Below, one piece after another: positions 1 through 11,500 of a stretch of DNA of 64,000 bases. The stretch lies in the NCBI GenBank assembly GCA_013398295.1, contig VZSF01008977.1, positions 1,193,475 to 1,257,474 on the forward strand, read 5' to 3'. The notes beneath the pieces were generated by a model. That model had not been told where the DNA came from. It did no database searches and saw only the letters and a program-made list of their open reading frames with translations. Every line of letters begins with the position of its first letter. Within the stretch, counting starts at the first letter, position 1. A program made the translations under genes and the position numbers. This DNA comes from Chionis minor. Taxonomy: Eukaryota; Chordata; Aves; Charadriiformes; Chionididae.

Positions 1-3000
1 ATAACTCATCGTTAGTTGGATCTTTTGCTTAAGATTGAATTACTTTCCAAATATACATTCTAGGTTTGTTAGGCATTTATAAAGCTATGTTTGCTGTAGA
101 GATTATCAGTGGAGTCCAATGACCTGTCTTACTTAGAAGGTCAGTTGAATGATCATTTTTATCTCCCTGATTTTAAATTACAAAAACCCCCCAAACCTAT
201 AAAATTTGGGATTTAGGCTCTACACTTTAAAATGGGGTATCCTATTTAGGATAGAAAAAAATTCAAATTCTTATTTTACTCATGGACTTAAATGAATTCA
301 GTTCTCAGGAGTAACTGTAATTGAAGAAATCCTTTGTAATATGCTTATTTTTCTATGCAAATATGCCCCTATTTCCCAAAATTTTGCAGCAGCAATAGGA
401 CCGAGGGGCTGTGGTTACTCTTTGCTCAGCAATCCATACTTTGAGGACCACGCTGCCAGCTGGGGTTGCAGACAACATTGGCTCCATGCATGTAGAGCAA
501 TATATATTCTATTATATTACCTTTAATTTAAAATTAGTATTTATAATCTAGCCATTGAAGTGTGGAGGAAACTACAGGTTCCTGTTTATTTCTAGCAATA
601 AAAATACAACTGGGCTATTTTTTTAAAACAACAGCAACATATAAAAATTAAAATTAGAAAGTCAAATGAGGCTAATTTCCCATTCCATGGAGTTTATCAA
701 AGGCTTATAGCTGCAATCAGTGGCTGAAACAGAAAGACTGGTAAAAGCTGATTTGCCATCTGAGCACTTCAAATAAGTACCTTGGCACTTTCTGTGGAGA
801 AGCGGAACAGAACAGAGATTTAACATAACTTCCAAATTTTCATTCGGATACGTTTTCGTTCCCTTCTGACCATTAGCGCAGAAATTAGTGTATTTTAAAG
901 GGCCATTTGCTATAGCATTTTTCTGTGAAAAGGATTATTTAGCACTACCAAGAATGGCAGAAGCTGTCCTGTACTGTGTTAAAAAAAGATGTTAGGTAAA
1001 ACTCTCAGCTAATTTTCTTTAATGCAATTGTCACTGATTTCAGTGAAATTATTCCCACCTTGCAGTTATGGTCAGTGTCTTTATTCCTGACAGTGGACAT
1101 ATTTTAGCCTTAAGTTTGCAAGATAACTCTAACTATATATCTGCCTCAGCTGATAAAACTCGGACTTCATCAGAGACAGCAAAAGCAGAGTTTTTCAGCT
1201 GAAATCCACTGCGTGCAATGGATTTTGTGCAATGGATTTCACATCTGATGGATGTAAAAGGATGCTCACTCTAATTGTATTACTTTGAAAGGGTTTTAAC
1301 CTTTTCCTCTAAATGTACTTTAATATAACATTGCTCAATGCAGAGGCAGCGAAGGAAATTTCAGGGAATGTCATTAATTGATCCAGCGGTAACGAGAAAA
1401 ACAACAATCATCAATATGGTATGAGAAGAGTGAGGAAAACTTGCATCAGTTTCTGAGTATATCTCACAATACATTGGTTGGTTGCATTAAAGGAAAATTC
1501 AGTAATATGTAGCTAGAAATATGAAACATTTTTAGTAGTGAGGGTGAATACTCACTGGGACAATTTACTGAGTATACACTGAATTCTCTGCTCTTCGCAG
1601 CCTTTAATCAGGGCTAAATACATCTCCTTAAGAGTTTGGTGCTCGATAAGGATGCTTGTGATTGTGACTTTGTGGCCTGTATGACAAAGGAGATTAGAGT
1701 GGATTATTGTGCTGACCTCAGCTATTCCTAAAATATCTTTGGGTCCTCCACATCTAAGTTACCTTCAGCATTATAAAATTAACAAATTATGTATTTCATA
1801 GATCAGTGGCAACATGGAGCTATTTTGAAAGCTTACTTAAGAGAGAAATATATTTTTCTTTGCAGAAAGCTCAGGAAAATATTGGAGATGGAAGAATATT
1901 TTCCATTCACATCCTCAGCTCTTTTTGGAAGGTTATATACTGAAAAAGTGGTAGAATATGAGTGAGAGAGGGAAAAAAAGCTCACATGATCATATACAGT
2001 GCTTATGATTCAAAAGATAAAAGAAAATACAATGAAAACTAGAAAACCAAAATGGACAGATTCAAATTAGAACTGCAAACAGATTCTTTTTTTCCAAATG
2101 TCCACTCATGGTGTCTGTTAAGGAAGCCCAAATGAAAATTTTATTTGTACCACACAACTCCTGTCAGATGCCACGTGGACCCTAGGAACAGTAGGACCCA
2201 TAGTACTGTAGGAATCAGCTACAGTAGAAATCAGCTAGACAGAGCAACAATTTATTTTTCAAAGCTAATATCAATATTTGCTACGTCTCTTTAATTGTAT
2301 TGCAGGAAAGGGCATAAGGAAGCCTTTGTGCGGAAGGATGCAGAAGGATGCACTCAGACATGGCTATGAGAGGCATGGAGGGTCAGACTGTCGGCTGCAC
2401 CTAGACTGCAGAAAAGCAGCGCTCTAGTACGCTCCTAACAATCTCCTTTTCTCCAGTCATCTCATCTGAGACCCCTTTTAGCTCTCTTCCCTGGAGCTAT
2501 GCCAGTTTTTGTCCCAGAAAAGTTGGTGCTGGTTGGGACAGTGCTGTGTCCCAGTGCAGTCTCATCTGGGTGCCTGGATCTCTCAGAACACGGAGATAAG
2601 AAACATAGGTACCAAAGTTTAATAAACAAGCTAGTAAGGTCAACAGCAGATGTGCGTCCTGAACACCCTTAAAGATTTGGATTCTTTTAATTTGTAAACA
2701 AAATAGACACCTGGAGGTGTGGCGAGTGGGGGGAACAGGAGTGATGGAATAATTTACCCCGCCTGGGTTGTATCACTGATCAGGCTTTCCTCCCTTACCT
2801 TCATGGGGGCTCTGCACTCATTGCTGAAGCCAGAAGCAAAGACCATTTTTGATTGCTTCTTCCAAGTTCTGCGAAGAATTCCTCCAACACTTACTTTGCT
2901 TACGTAGAACAGCTCATATAACTACTGTATGGCTATTCTTTGCAGGGAAACACTGATACTGACCTATGCCACAGGCTGACTTTCTTCTGCACTCCAGCAG

Positions 3001-6000
3001 CTTTGATTTTTGTTGCAGTACAATGTTTCAAGTAACTGAGCATTACCATGAATGGGACACATACAGACAACAAGGAAAGGATAGAAATATCCATAACCAG
3101 TATGGGAGTATTTCTTTATAAAGACCCTTCTCCTTTAGATTTTCAGTTCTGAGAATTATAATTCCTAATTCTACCGAGTAATGAAGTCATGGACCCCAGA
3201 GACATACTGCTTTCCTGGACCAATTTTATCCCTCTCTCACACATTCTTCAATGCTCTGCAGGTAACAAATGGCCTGCCTCTCTTATTCTCAAGAGAAAAC
3301 CAGTTTATCACCTTTACTTTTACCAGTCACCTTTTCTTTCATATGGTCAGGCTGATTAACACTACTAGTTAAAATCAGAGCAGTTGTTCCCAGTCTGCAT
3401 TTAGCTTTGAACTTTCCAACTCATTTTGGATGCAAAAAAGAATTTATGCTCAAAAACTTGTGATTTTTTTTTCAACTACACTATTTGATCTAATGAAATA
3501 TATGACCTCTATATAAAACTTGTGTTTTAAATTGGATGTGCTGTAAATTCACATTATTATTGTTATCCTGCAACTGGAGTCCCCGGTTTTCACAAGGGAG
3601 ATTGCATCATCAGACCTCAAACCTGGGACATCATATCTACTTCACCAGTAGACAAATGATCATTTTTCTACACTGGAGTGAAATGAATTGCTACAACGAC
3701 AGCTACTACATGAGAACATAATCACAATTCACGGCTAGGCAGCTCCTTGGTTTCTGATATACAAATGAAAGCCCTCAAGAAGATCTGAAGTTGCCAACAT
3801 ATTTTATGCTGCTGGTGCTGTCAGTCCTACTGCAATTAGTACTACTGCTAAAACCTGACACAAGGATATATGTGTTTTCTTTTTATGTAGAATAATTTTG
3901 TGGTCTAAAGTGTCTTGGATAGATTAGATATTAGGCTTATAAATCAGATACTTGAAAAAATTCATGCATATTTTCTCTGAGTACGTAACATCTTACAGCT
4001 TCAATAGTCACTGAGATCACTAAGAACGTTTATGTCATGAGGACTGCTTGTGGGAGTAGATATATAGCAATTTAGGTACAGTAGATACTCAATAATTTGG
4101 CTATATCTCTCTGATTCTTTATTTTCCATTTGAAAAGAAGTGTTTAAAATTCAAGAACAGACCTCCTGTTTTTCTGATGCCATTTTGTTCTGTACTGACA
4201 AGCCATCACACTCTGTCATTCCCCCTTATTGGTACAGTAGGCAGTGGCAACTAAGGCAAAGTCTTCCTTAAAACAACCAGGAATATTCTTGGCATTTCAA
4301 AATGAAAGAGCTTTTGTTTTAAAGTGAGACTACAAATGTGACAAATAAATTTTATAGGCCTTAGACTTCAGGCAAAATTTGTGAGACCTACTAACCTGTT
4401 AATACAGGAGTATATGGTGGAGTGCCAAATTAACAATGAGGGCAAGGAATGCAATTTCAGCTTTGATCTCTATGCATAGTTATACATTTTGAACTGAAGA
4501 AAAATTAAGTAAGCAAGAGCTGCAGGATTAAGTGGTCTTTTGAATGAATTGACTGACACTGCAAATATTCATCCAGTCTACATATTATAGGGAAGAGGTC
4601 CAAACTCTGCCAAAAATTATTACTTCTGACTGGTAGCGTCCAGACTCCATGTAGATTCATCTGAACTGTATGTTTTTCACAGTCTAAATTTTTACACCAA
4701 CCTACATTTTAAGAGCAATTTTATGATTAAGGTTACCTTCCTTCCAGCTACTCTTAGACCTGCAAGCTCTTCTGGCCTTTGGAGCTTTCAGACCTCTGCT
4801 TTCTGACTAAGTTTTGCTGTAAGCTGGGGGCTCTTGGCTGTTCTTTGTGGGTTACGATACACAAGCTAGTCTTCCAGGGATCCCTTGATCAAAAGCATGA
4901 TTCTTCACAGATATTACCTGCTTGGGTAGTCTAGAGTCCAAAGAAAACCCTAATCCCCCTATATTATCAGTGTAACCTCGTCATGAGCACATAGACTAAT
5001 AAACAGTGAAGTCATAATTTTTCCCTAATACTAATGTACAAATTTATTTTTAATATTTAAAATGTCCTTGGAGTAATTTTCACATTTCATTTGGTGTATG
5101 ATATAGATGAATCATTTTATTGCATGATTAATTGCTGAGTCTTTGAATATTGCCACGTGCTTCCCATTAGACAGATTTCTAAAATGCACAGTAGCTTTTT
5201 CAGTGCAAGGGTTTAAGAGTGACATTAGCTGGGTTCCTGCCATCATGACCCTTTCTAAATCAACAGTATGTAGCAGCTAAAAACACAGAAAATTAGCAAT
5301 CTCAGTTTTATATCTTCTGTGAAAAACACCTGCCTTATTACAGGAGCACAACCTCACTCTGCTGCCCTGACACACTGTGTTCCTTTGTTTCTCCAGTTTG
5401 TTTCATGGTGGGTTGAATCAGTGCCATTCTCTGGATTGTACTGTGATGTTTATTAGCAAGGAAACAAATTATTTGGGTTCAACCACTTCTCAGCTTCAGC
5501 TTACTTCTCCACTTAAGCTACACTCACTGATGACAATGAGATTTAAAGTAAAACAATCATGTTCTTCCACGCTGGAGCATTTGTTTTTAGTCTAAATAAT
5601 TCATTGAAACACAGATTCTGTTTCACAGTTGCTGCCATTAGTCTTTTTTACTTTTTAAATAACAAACAGTATTTTTGAGAAATGGCTTACATAATGGAAA
5701 GTCACTCCCATTCTTCTTCAGCCAAGCAATATGAATTATGTATAAATAAACAGAGAATGCATAAGTTTTGAAAGTGTCAGGACTTTCCACATTAACGCTC
5801 CTCCTCAACAGAAGATGAGCATCTCCGCCTCCCCACCTACATCTGCAAGGGACATTTTTTCTTCTCTCCTTGCATAAAACCAGGCAAACTTGCAATGTCC
5901 CTGAGGAAGACAAAGCAACTGCTGCTTTCACCCGGAAAAAAGTAGGAGGTGATGGTAGGGAGGCAGGAGTCCTGCTGAGGGACCTTGCCAACACCTCATA

Positions 6001-6683
6001 GGTTTGTGTATTAAGCACAAGCGTTCTGCATAACAGATATGCACATATAAGAGAAGGCATAAGATTTGGTAATTAACTAACCCTGTAACACATTAATATA
6101 TAATTTGAAATGTTTGAAGACTAGATAACAGTGATGGTTTGGCATTGAGTGTCCTTGAAGGCAGATTATTTTTTTTAAGATACTTATGAAAATCTATGTT
6201 TGACAACTCTGTGACAGCTGATACTGTAACAGTGGAGTGATGTAACTTCAGTGTTAACAAGCGCTCAATATTTTGAAAAAGATCTAATTTTTAATTATCA
6301 CTTACAGGAACACATGTACGTTGGACAGGTGAAGGCTAGACACATGCTTTGGGACGTAATTGCAGGAGCTGTTTCCACTGGATAAGACCTCTGCTATCTG
6401 TCGTGCGTTTTAGTCTGGACAAGCCAGACAGACTGAGTGTATTTTGTTAAAAAGCTTACTTGATTTTAGTAACAAAAAGCATTTAATATGCATCACGTTG
6501 TTTCTACCGTGAATACAGACAGCATTTCACTTCATAATTTCTGTGTGGCTTGTCAGTAGGACAAGTGCCCAGGTAAAGGATAACTCTTTGTCCAGACTGT
6601 CTTTAACTACTAGTCATGGGCAGTTAATAGTTAGGTTGCCTGGTGGGCAGGATTTTCAAAATATGCCGAGTTAATTTATTATC
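1..6683. other. Non-coding AT-rich DNA, no gene seen
   Basis: I see no recognisable gene, RNA gene or mobile element here. The longest open frame is 140 codons on the minus strand (5638-6060). It resembles no family I know, has no convincing splice sites, and its composition is what chance would give. Short A or T runs occur, but there is no long simple repeat. The stretch is most likely intergenic or intronic. Old, unrecognisable repeat fragments cannot be excluded without a repeat library. Confidence 0.6.
6679..6683. repeat. Target-site duplication of LTR A, left copy
   Basis: The sequence ttatc lies immediately left of the LTR terminus and is repeated exactly at 7387-7391. It is the direct repeat made at integration, and it fixes the element boundaries to the base. 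Confidence 0.88.
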
Positions 6684-7386
6684 TGTCATGGTTTGGGCTG
6701 GATTGGCCACTCAAAAGAATGATAGATGTTCTCCCCCACCTCTCTCTTCAAGGAGAGGAGGGAGAGAGAGAGACACGAGTTTAGAAGGAACTAAATTACT
6801 TTAATTAAATATTATTAATAAAATAATAAAGGAAATAATGAAATATATACAAAACCATATCAGGCTCCCAGGTTGATGATCACATCACCAGCAGGCACTG
6901 GGGAAGTCCCAGAGTGGACTCGGTGATGGACGGGAACTGAATTCCAGATGTGGAGTCAGGATCAGGATCAAAGGCAGATGAACAGAGTCCTCCTTGGATG
7001 CCGGCCATTGAAGAAAGAGGCCTGACCCTTTGATCCCTCAGCTTTTATACTGAACATGATGCGGATGGAATACCCCCTGGTCGGTTTTGAGTCACCTATC
7101 CTGTCCACTTCTGCCCACAGTTGTGACCCCTCTGCGCTTTTCCACTTCCAACCCTCCAACAGGGCAAATAACGAAGTTGGCTGCCCTTGAGTGTTACATT
7201 GGTAAGTAAAAGCAAAAGCTCCTCTGCACACCATTCTGTGGCATAAATTACAAACATTGGTCTTATCACTCTGAGAGCGAACAGTTTCTGCACAACACGT
7301 TGCTAATTTCAGCAGTTAGAAGAAGCTTAGCTAAAAGTAAAATTACTGAACAGAAAATTGGTCCTGTTTTACCTTAAACCAGGACA
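6684..7386 (-). mobile_element. Solo LTR A of an endogenous retrovirus (ERVL-like)
   Basis: This is a 703-bp element that begins TGTCATGGTTTGGG and ends AAACCAGGACA, so the termini form the imperfect TG...CA inverted repeat expected of retroviral LTRs. It is flanked by the perfect 5-bp direct repeat ttatc (6679-6683 and 7387-7391), a target-site duplication. A 5-bp duplication is usual for class III (ERVL) elements; class I usually gives 4 bp and class II 6 bp. The minus orientation is inferred from a TATAAAAG box read on the minus strand at 7042-7049, and from an ATTAAA poly(A)-type signal downstream at 6800-6805. No gag, pol or env sequence adjoins it, so it is a solo LTR left by recombination between the two LTRs of a provirus. 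It shares the core wording around its promoter (actgaacatga on the plus strand) with the LTR at 40724. The open frames inside it are chance. The exact subfamily name needs a repeat library. Confidence 0.88.
7042..7049 (-). promoter_or_regulatory. TATA box of LTR A
   Basis: TATAAAAG reads on the minus strand, as expected for the U3 promoter of this LTR. The region just upstream (7050-7062) is the counterpart of the CRE-bearing segment in LTR B, but here the CRE-like octamer is not preserved. Whether it still drives transcription cannot be judged from sequence alone. Confidence 0.55.
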
Positions 7387-7391
7387 TTATC
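7387..7391. repeat. Target-site duplication of LTR A, right copy
   Basis: The sequence ttatc directly follows the terminal ...GGACA of the LTR and matches 6679-6683 exactly. The identity of both copies shows that neither flank has been rearranged since integration. Confidence 0.88.
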
Positions 7392-8149
7392 TCAGATGGG
7401 ACAACCAAAGCTTGAGACTGCCAAAATCACTTGTTCCCAGTCACTGGAAAGTTTGAACACTGTACACACGTGTATAGGTCCATCTCCACAAACCGAAGCT
7501 GGTGAATCGATTTCAATGAAAGCCGGTAAGCAGTTATCATTCTGAAGGAAACCTGCATTTCTTCTTGATGAATTACATGCCAACAGGTCAAGCTCTGCAA
7601 AATAGTTTTAGTATAGATGAAAATTACAGTTAACCAGAAACAGTAGTAAATTAAAGAAAAACTTATGGAAATAACCTGGAATGGGTTTGACTGTACCTGC
7701 ATGTTTTTTCTGAAGTTACAACACTAAAATATTGAACTTCCAGTTTCCATAGCAATGTGTAAGTGGTGTTCATAGAAAGTAAAAAGACCATCATTTTCTC
7801 TCAGTAAAACAAATTCCCAAGGAAACAAGAACAGATGGAGGAAAACAGAAACATCTTGAAACTACTCTTACTATTTAGGGATGGGAGAACTTCACAAGAT
7901 TTAGGGGCCTGGTTTGCATAAGCACGTAAACATCTGACGTCTCGTTTGTGTCTTATTCAAACCATCCCAGCTCTCAGATGTTAGTACCAACACAGGTTTC
8001 CATCTTCCCATTTATTCTTCTTAACAGTAGCCCAGTAAACACTGGTTCAGTCCCCAGATCAGACTGCTGCTCTGCTACAGCTTAAGGGAAATGTCTGCTC
8101 CCCTCTGCTCAGAAGGCCACTTCTGAAATACTTTTTGGGTCTGCCATAC
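7392..8149. other. Non-coding spacer between LTR A and a CR1 fragment
   Basis: No gene or repeat is recognised. Overlapping minus-strand open frames of 63-91 codons at 7392-7702 have no family resemblance and appear to be chance. Confidence 0.55.
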
Positions 8150-8563
8150 AAGAGAGGGATTGACAAGTCCAGCAGAAGGTCCCTTGAGAGGTCTGGGGAG
8201 CTGAGGCATATGGCGTGTGAGGAGAGACTGAGGAGTCTGGGATTGTCCCTCCTGGAGAAGGGGTGATGGGGGAATGTGGCTGCTGTCTGCATCTCCCAAG
8301 TGAGGTGCTACAAGGAGAAGGAGCCAGACCGATGGCAGTGTGCTGCAACAAGAAAAATCGGAGGGATGTGTGGGGAGAAAAAAGAAATCACCTTGAATAC
8401 GTGCCCAGAGAACCTGTGGAAATGCTGTCCTTGGGGGTTTTCAAGATGGAAGGGGCCCAGGTCCTTGGTCTAACTTCGAATTGAACCCTGGTCTGTGCAG
8501 GATATTGGACTGGATGAACTGTAGAGGTCCTGTCCAACCTTAACTGCTCTGTAATTCTGATTT
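8150..8563 (+). mobile_element. CR1 retrotransposon 3' fragment
   Basis: The stretch reads like the end of a CR1 non-LTR retrotransposon in sense orientation. It has a degraded end of the reverse-transcriptase reading frame (a gaggagagactgaggag segment near 8218), then the 3' UTR with the pattern ggactggatgaactgtagaggtcctgtccaacct near 8510, and the CR1-like terminus ctctgtaattctgat. CR1 copies are usually 5'-truncated and lack target-site duplications, as here. The left boundary is uncertain by roughly 30 bp. Open frames on both strands (8059-8484) come from this repeat and are not genes. Divergence looks high, so the copy is likely old. Confidence 0.8.
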
Positions 8564-11500
8564 AATTCCTGATACACTTCAACAGTTACCTTCCCCTTCC
8601 TCAGCTTTCTGTCACTAGGCTCAGTGGGAAGACCCAGTGATGGGAAAGCTGACTGAGGCATCCCTGCACTCCAGGGGCAGGACAACAGCCTCCCTTAGAC
8701 GTGGTGTATGGCATTTTCTTCTTCCCACCTGGCTCCATGAGGTCCTTGCAGCAGGGCAGGTTCTCCAGGTACTTTCTCATCTCCTTGTTTGTAATCCTAC
8801 CACTTCTTGAGGAAGACAGACAGTGCCAGCCTTGTGACATCTGCAGAAGTTAAGGTACTTAACAATATTTGACTGTGTTCCTTCCTCCAGACAAAACTAC
8901 CCAGAAATTGGCACCTTGACATTTCCTAACCTCCTCCCAACGACAGCCCCCAGCCAGCAATGCCACCAGGCACCGCTGCCAAGGGCTGGTAAATACCGGG
9001 GTTTATAAAGAGCAGAGAGAGTGAGCTGTAATGAGATCAATGTCGAAGATCCCAGCTGATGTTAGTTAGCTCTGAATTCTCATTGCAAAGTATGGGACTG
9101 CTCCCCACCTCTCAGCCCCTCCTTCATTTCAAAACGGAGATGAGACTCTAACCTCCTCAAGGAAATGGCTTTTTCCCTGTAATGCCAGTGCCTGGGTACA
9201 TGCAGGGGCTGGGCAATGAGTAACATTAATCAGGAGGAGTGAATATGTTACTGAACTGAAATGATTAATCCCCCTGCAGTTGTTGGGTTGTCTGGTTGCT
9301 ACAGCCATCGTGGTACTGACTGTAATGCACCCATACACATGGCTTTTGCCTTCAGGTAGAAAAGAAGTCATTTTGCATTTCAAAGTGCAGGAAGCAGAGT
9401 GCTAGCTGTGTTCTGAACAGCTAAAAGATCATCTTAAAGGAGGTGGGAGAAAAAAGAAAACAGAGGGCTTCACATAGGGCATTTTTTGACTTTCTAATAG
9501 CATATTTACAGTACAGCTGCTTTAGTTGATAGGCACTGTAATGACCGTAATGTTTTGGGGTGGTTTTTTTCTGTGATCTATTACAAATATGCTTATTCAA
9601 GACTTGAAATCTGCTGAGTAGTTCAGCTCTATTATACATCACTGACTTAAATAAAAAGGAGGCTGAAAAACAAAAGAAAATCCATATAATAGCCTCATTT
9701 TCCTGAGCTAAAATTATGTATTACCCTTGGAAAATTGCAGGTTCAATACATTTGGAGCTTTATTGTTATTAAAGCATATATCCTGGTTTGAGAATGGTAC
9801 AAGAATGACTGAGAGCCCTTCTTTATCTTGAGGGTAGTGGGAACAGTCCTTGCTCCAGCTACACATATGAATATCACATAACACTGTGTTGCAGTTTGGA
9901 ATAAAAGATGTCAAGTGTCTTTATAGCTCTCTGACTATTCTTTAGAGGTATATGTTTGCCAGAAGTGAAGATGACCTGAAGAAGTGTCTCTGTACACAAA
10001 TATTTCCCTGCATTTTCCAGCAATGCCAGTTGCTTCAGAAGGAGTTTCTGCCTCTGCCTGCTTTGCCTGTAAACTCATAAATATCCTGGATCAGGGAATC
10101 CAGGCATCATTATAATATGAATGCTACCAAATTGTACTTTTCCATGAGAATTATGAAACTTTGGCTTTCGAGTGTGGAATAAGATAAAATGTGGTGATGA
10201 TCTCAGTATGGTGTTTCTTCGTAACTGCAAATGAAAGAGAAACTACGCAGAACTGGATATAAACCTCAGAATATCTTCTCACTTGAAATTTGTTCCTCTT
10301 TTGGGAAGACAAGCTGCTCCCTGAGGCAGGAAAGATAACTCTTAAGGAGATGCTTTGCAAAAGGAGATCCAATTGTTGTACTGAAAGGAGCTAAAACTTC
10401 CATGTCCATTTTGTGATGAAGTGCAACATTTTGATAGGGTCAGGGCATCTGCAAAATATTTATCACAAATTGAATGGAGGAAATTACATATGGTCTCCAC
10501 CATAAACTTGCTAAATGTAAAAAAGCCAATACATGATGGCCAAATGAAACTATCAAGTGCAGTAGAAGAGATAGAGTTGCCTTGATAGGATGAGCTTTCT
10601 GAAATTGGGTAATCTTTTATTTCTTAAGTAGTTTTAGTGGGATGGCTCCTAAAGTGAGTGCCCACTATAAAGGTGTTAGAATCTGGCCCTTTCCAAGAGA
10701 AATTTGGGAACAGTTCAAATCTGATAGGGAAAAAATTGTTTTATGGGACATCAAGAAAATTCAAAATAGGTGAGAGATGAGCAGGACCATCCCTTGAGGA
10801 ATTGCAGCAGCAGTTATGTGGATAAATATCACAGACTTAACATGAATAGCAAGAGGCACTGGTAAGTGTCTGAGAGTTAGCAGCAGTATCATCTCAAGCT
10901 AGGTGTGTGATTATAAGAGGACTCACTGTTGCTTCTCATAAATAGAAAATGACACATGGAGGTAAAAGAAACTATGTGCTCTACTCCTGAGAAAAGCTCC
11001 AGGAAATTTTAGTTGTGTCGGGATGAAGTCCTCGTGAGAAACTGGGGAGACTGGAAGGGATGGTGGGGAACCATCCCTCTGCATCTGGCTGAGGGTAAGG
11101 GCACTGAGCTCACATGTGGGGTCTCCACCGCTAGGAGCAGAGCTTCTCCCCTTCCAGGCTGTGAAATGATCCAGCTGCTGTACACCTCTGGCTCAGCTCT
11201 CTGCGGGTGAGGGGCAGGGATTAGTGGTAGGAAAGCTATAGGGAGAAAAAAAATGGTGAAAGTAAAATAAAAGGAGAAAACCCCAAGAGGAGGAAGAATG
11301 ACAGACACAGAGAAGCAAAGGGAAAAAAAAGTCGATATGGAGAGAACAACTGAACCAATTGCAAAATTCTCTTTTCCTTCCTGGCCTACTTCATACCTGG
11401 AAATGTGCTTTTTGAGCTGCCTTATTAACTCTTCTCCTGGAAGACAATACAGACTCCATCCATGCCCACCAGCAACATTTCAGACCAGAACCTTAAACAG

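Noticed and set aside
5638..6060. 140-codon minus-strand open frame
   Set aside because: No recognisable domain and no conserved splice or promoter context. The length is within chance expectation for both strands of 64 kb.
6968..7293. Minus-strand open frames of 65-88 codons
   Set aside because: They lie wholly inside LTR A, and LTRs of this type do not encode protein.
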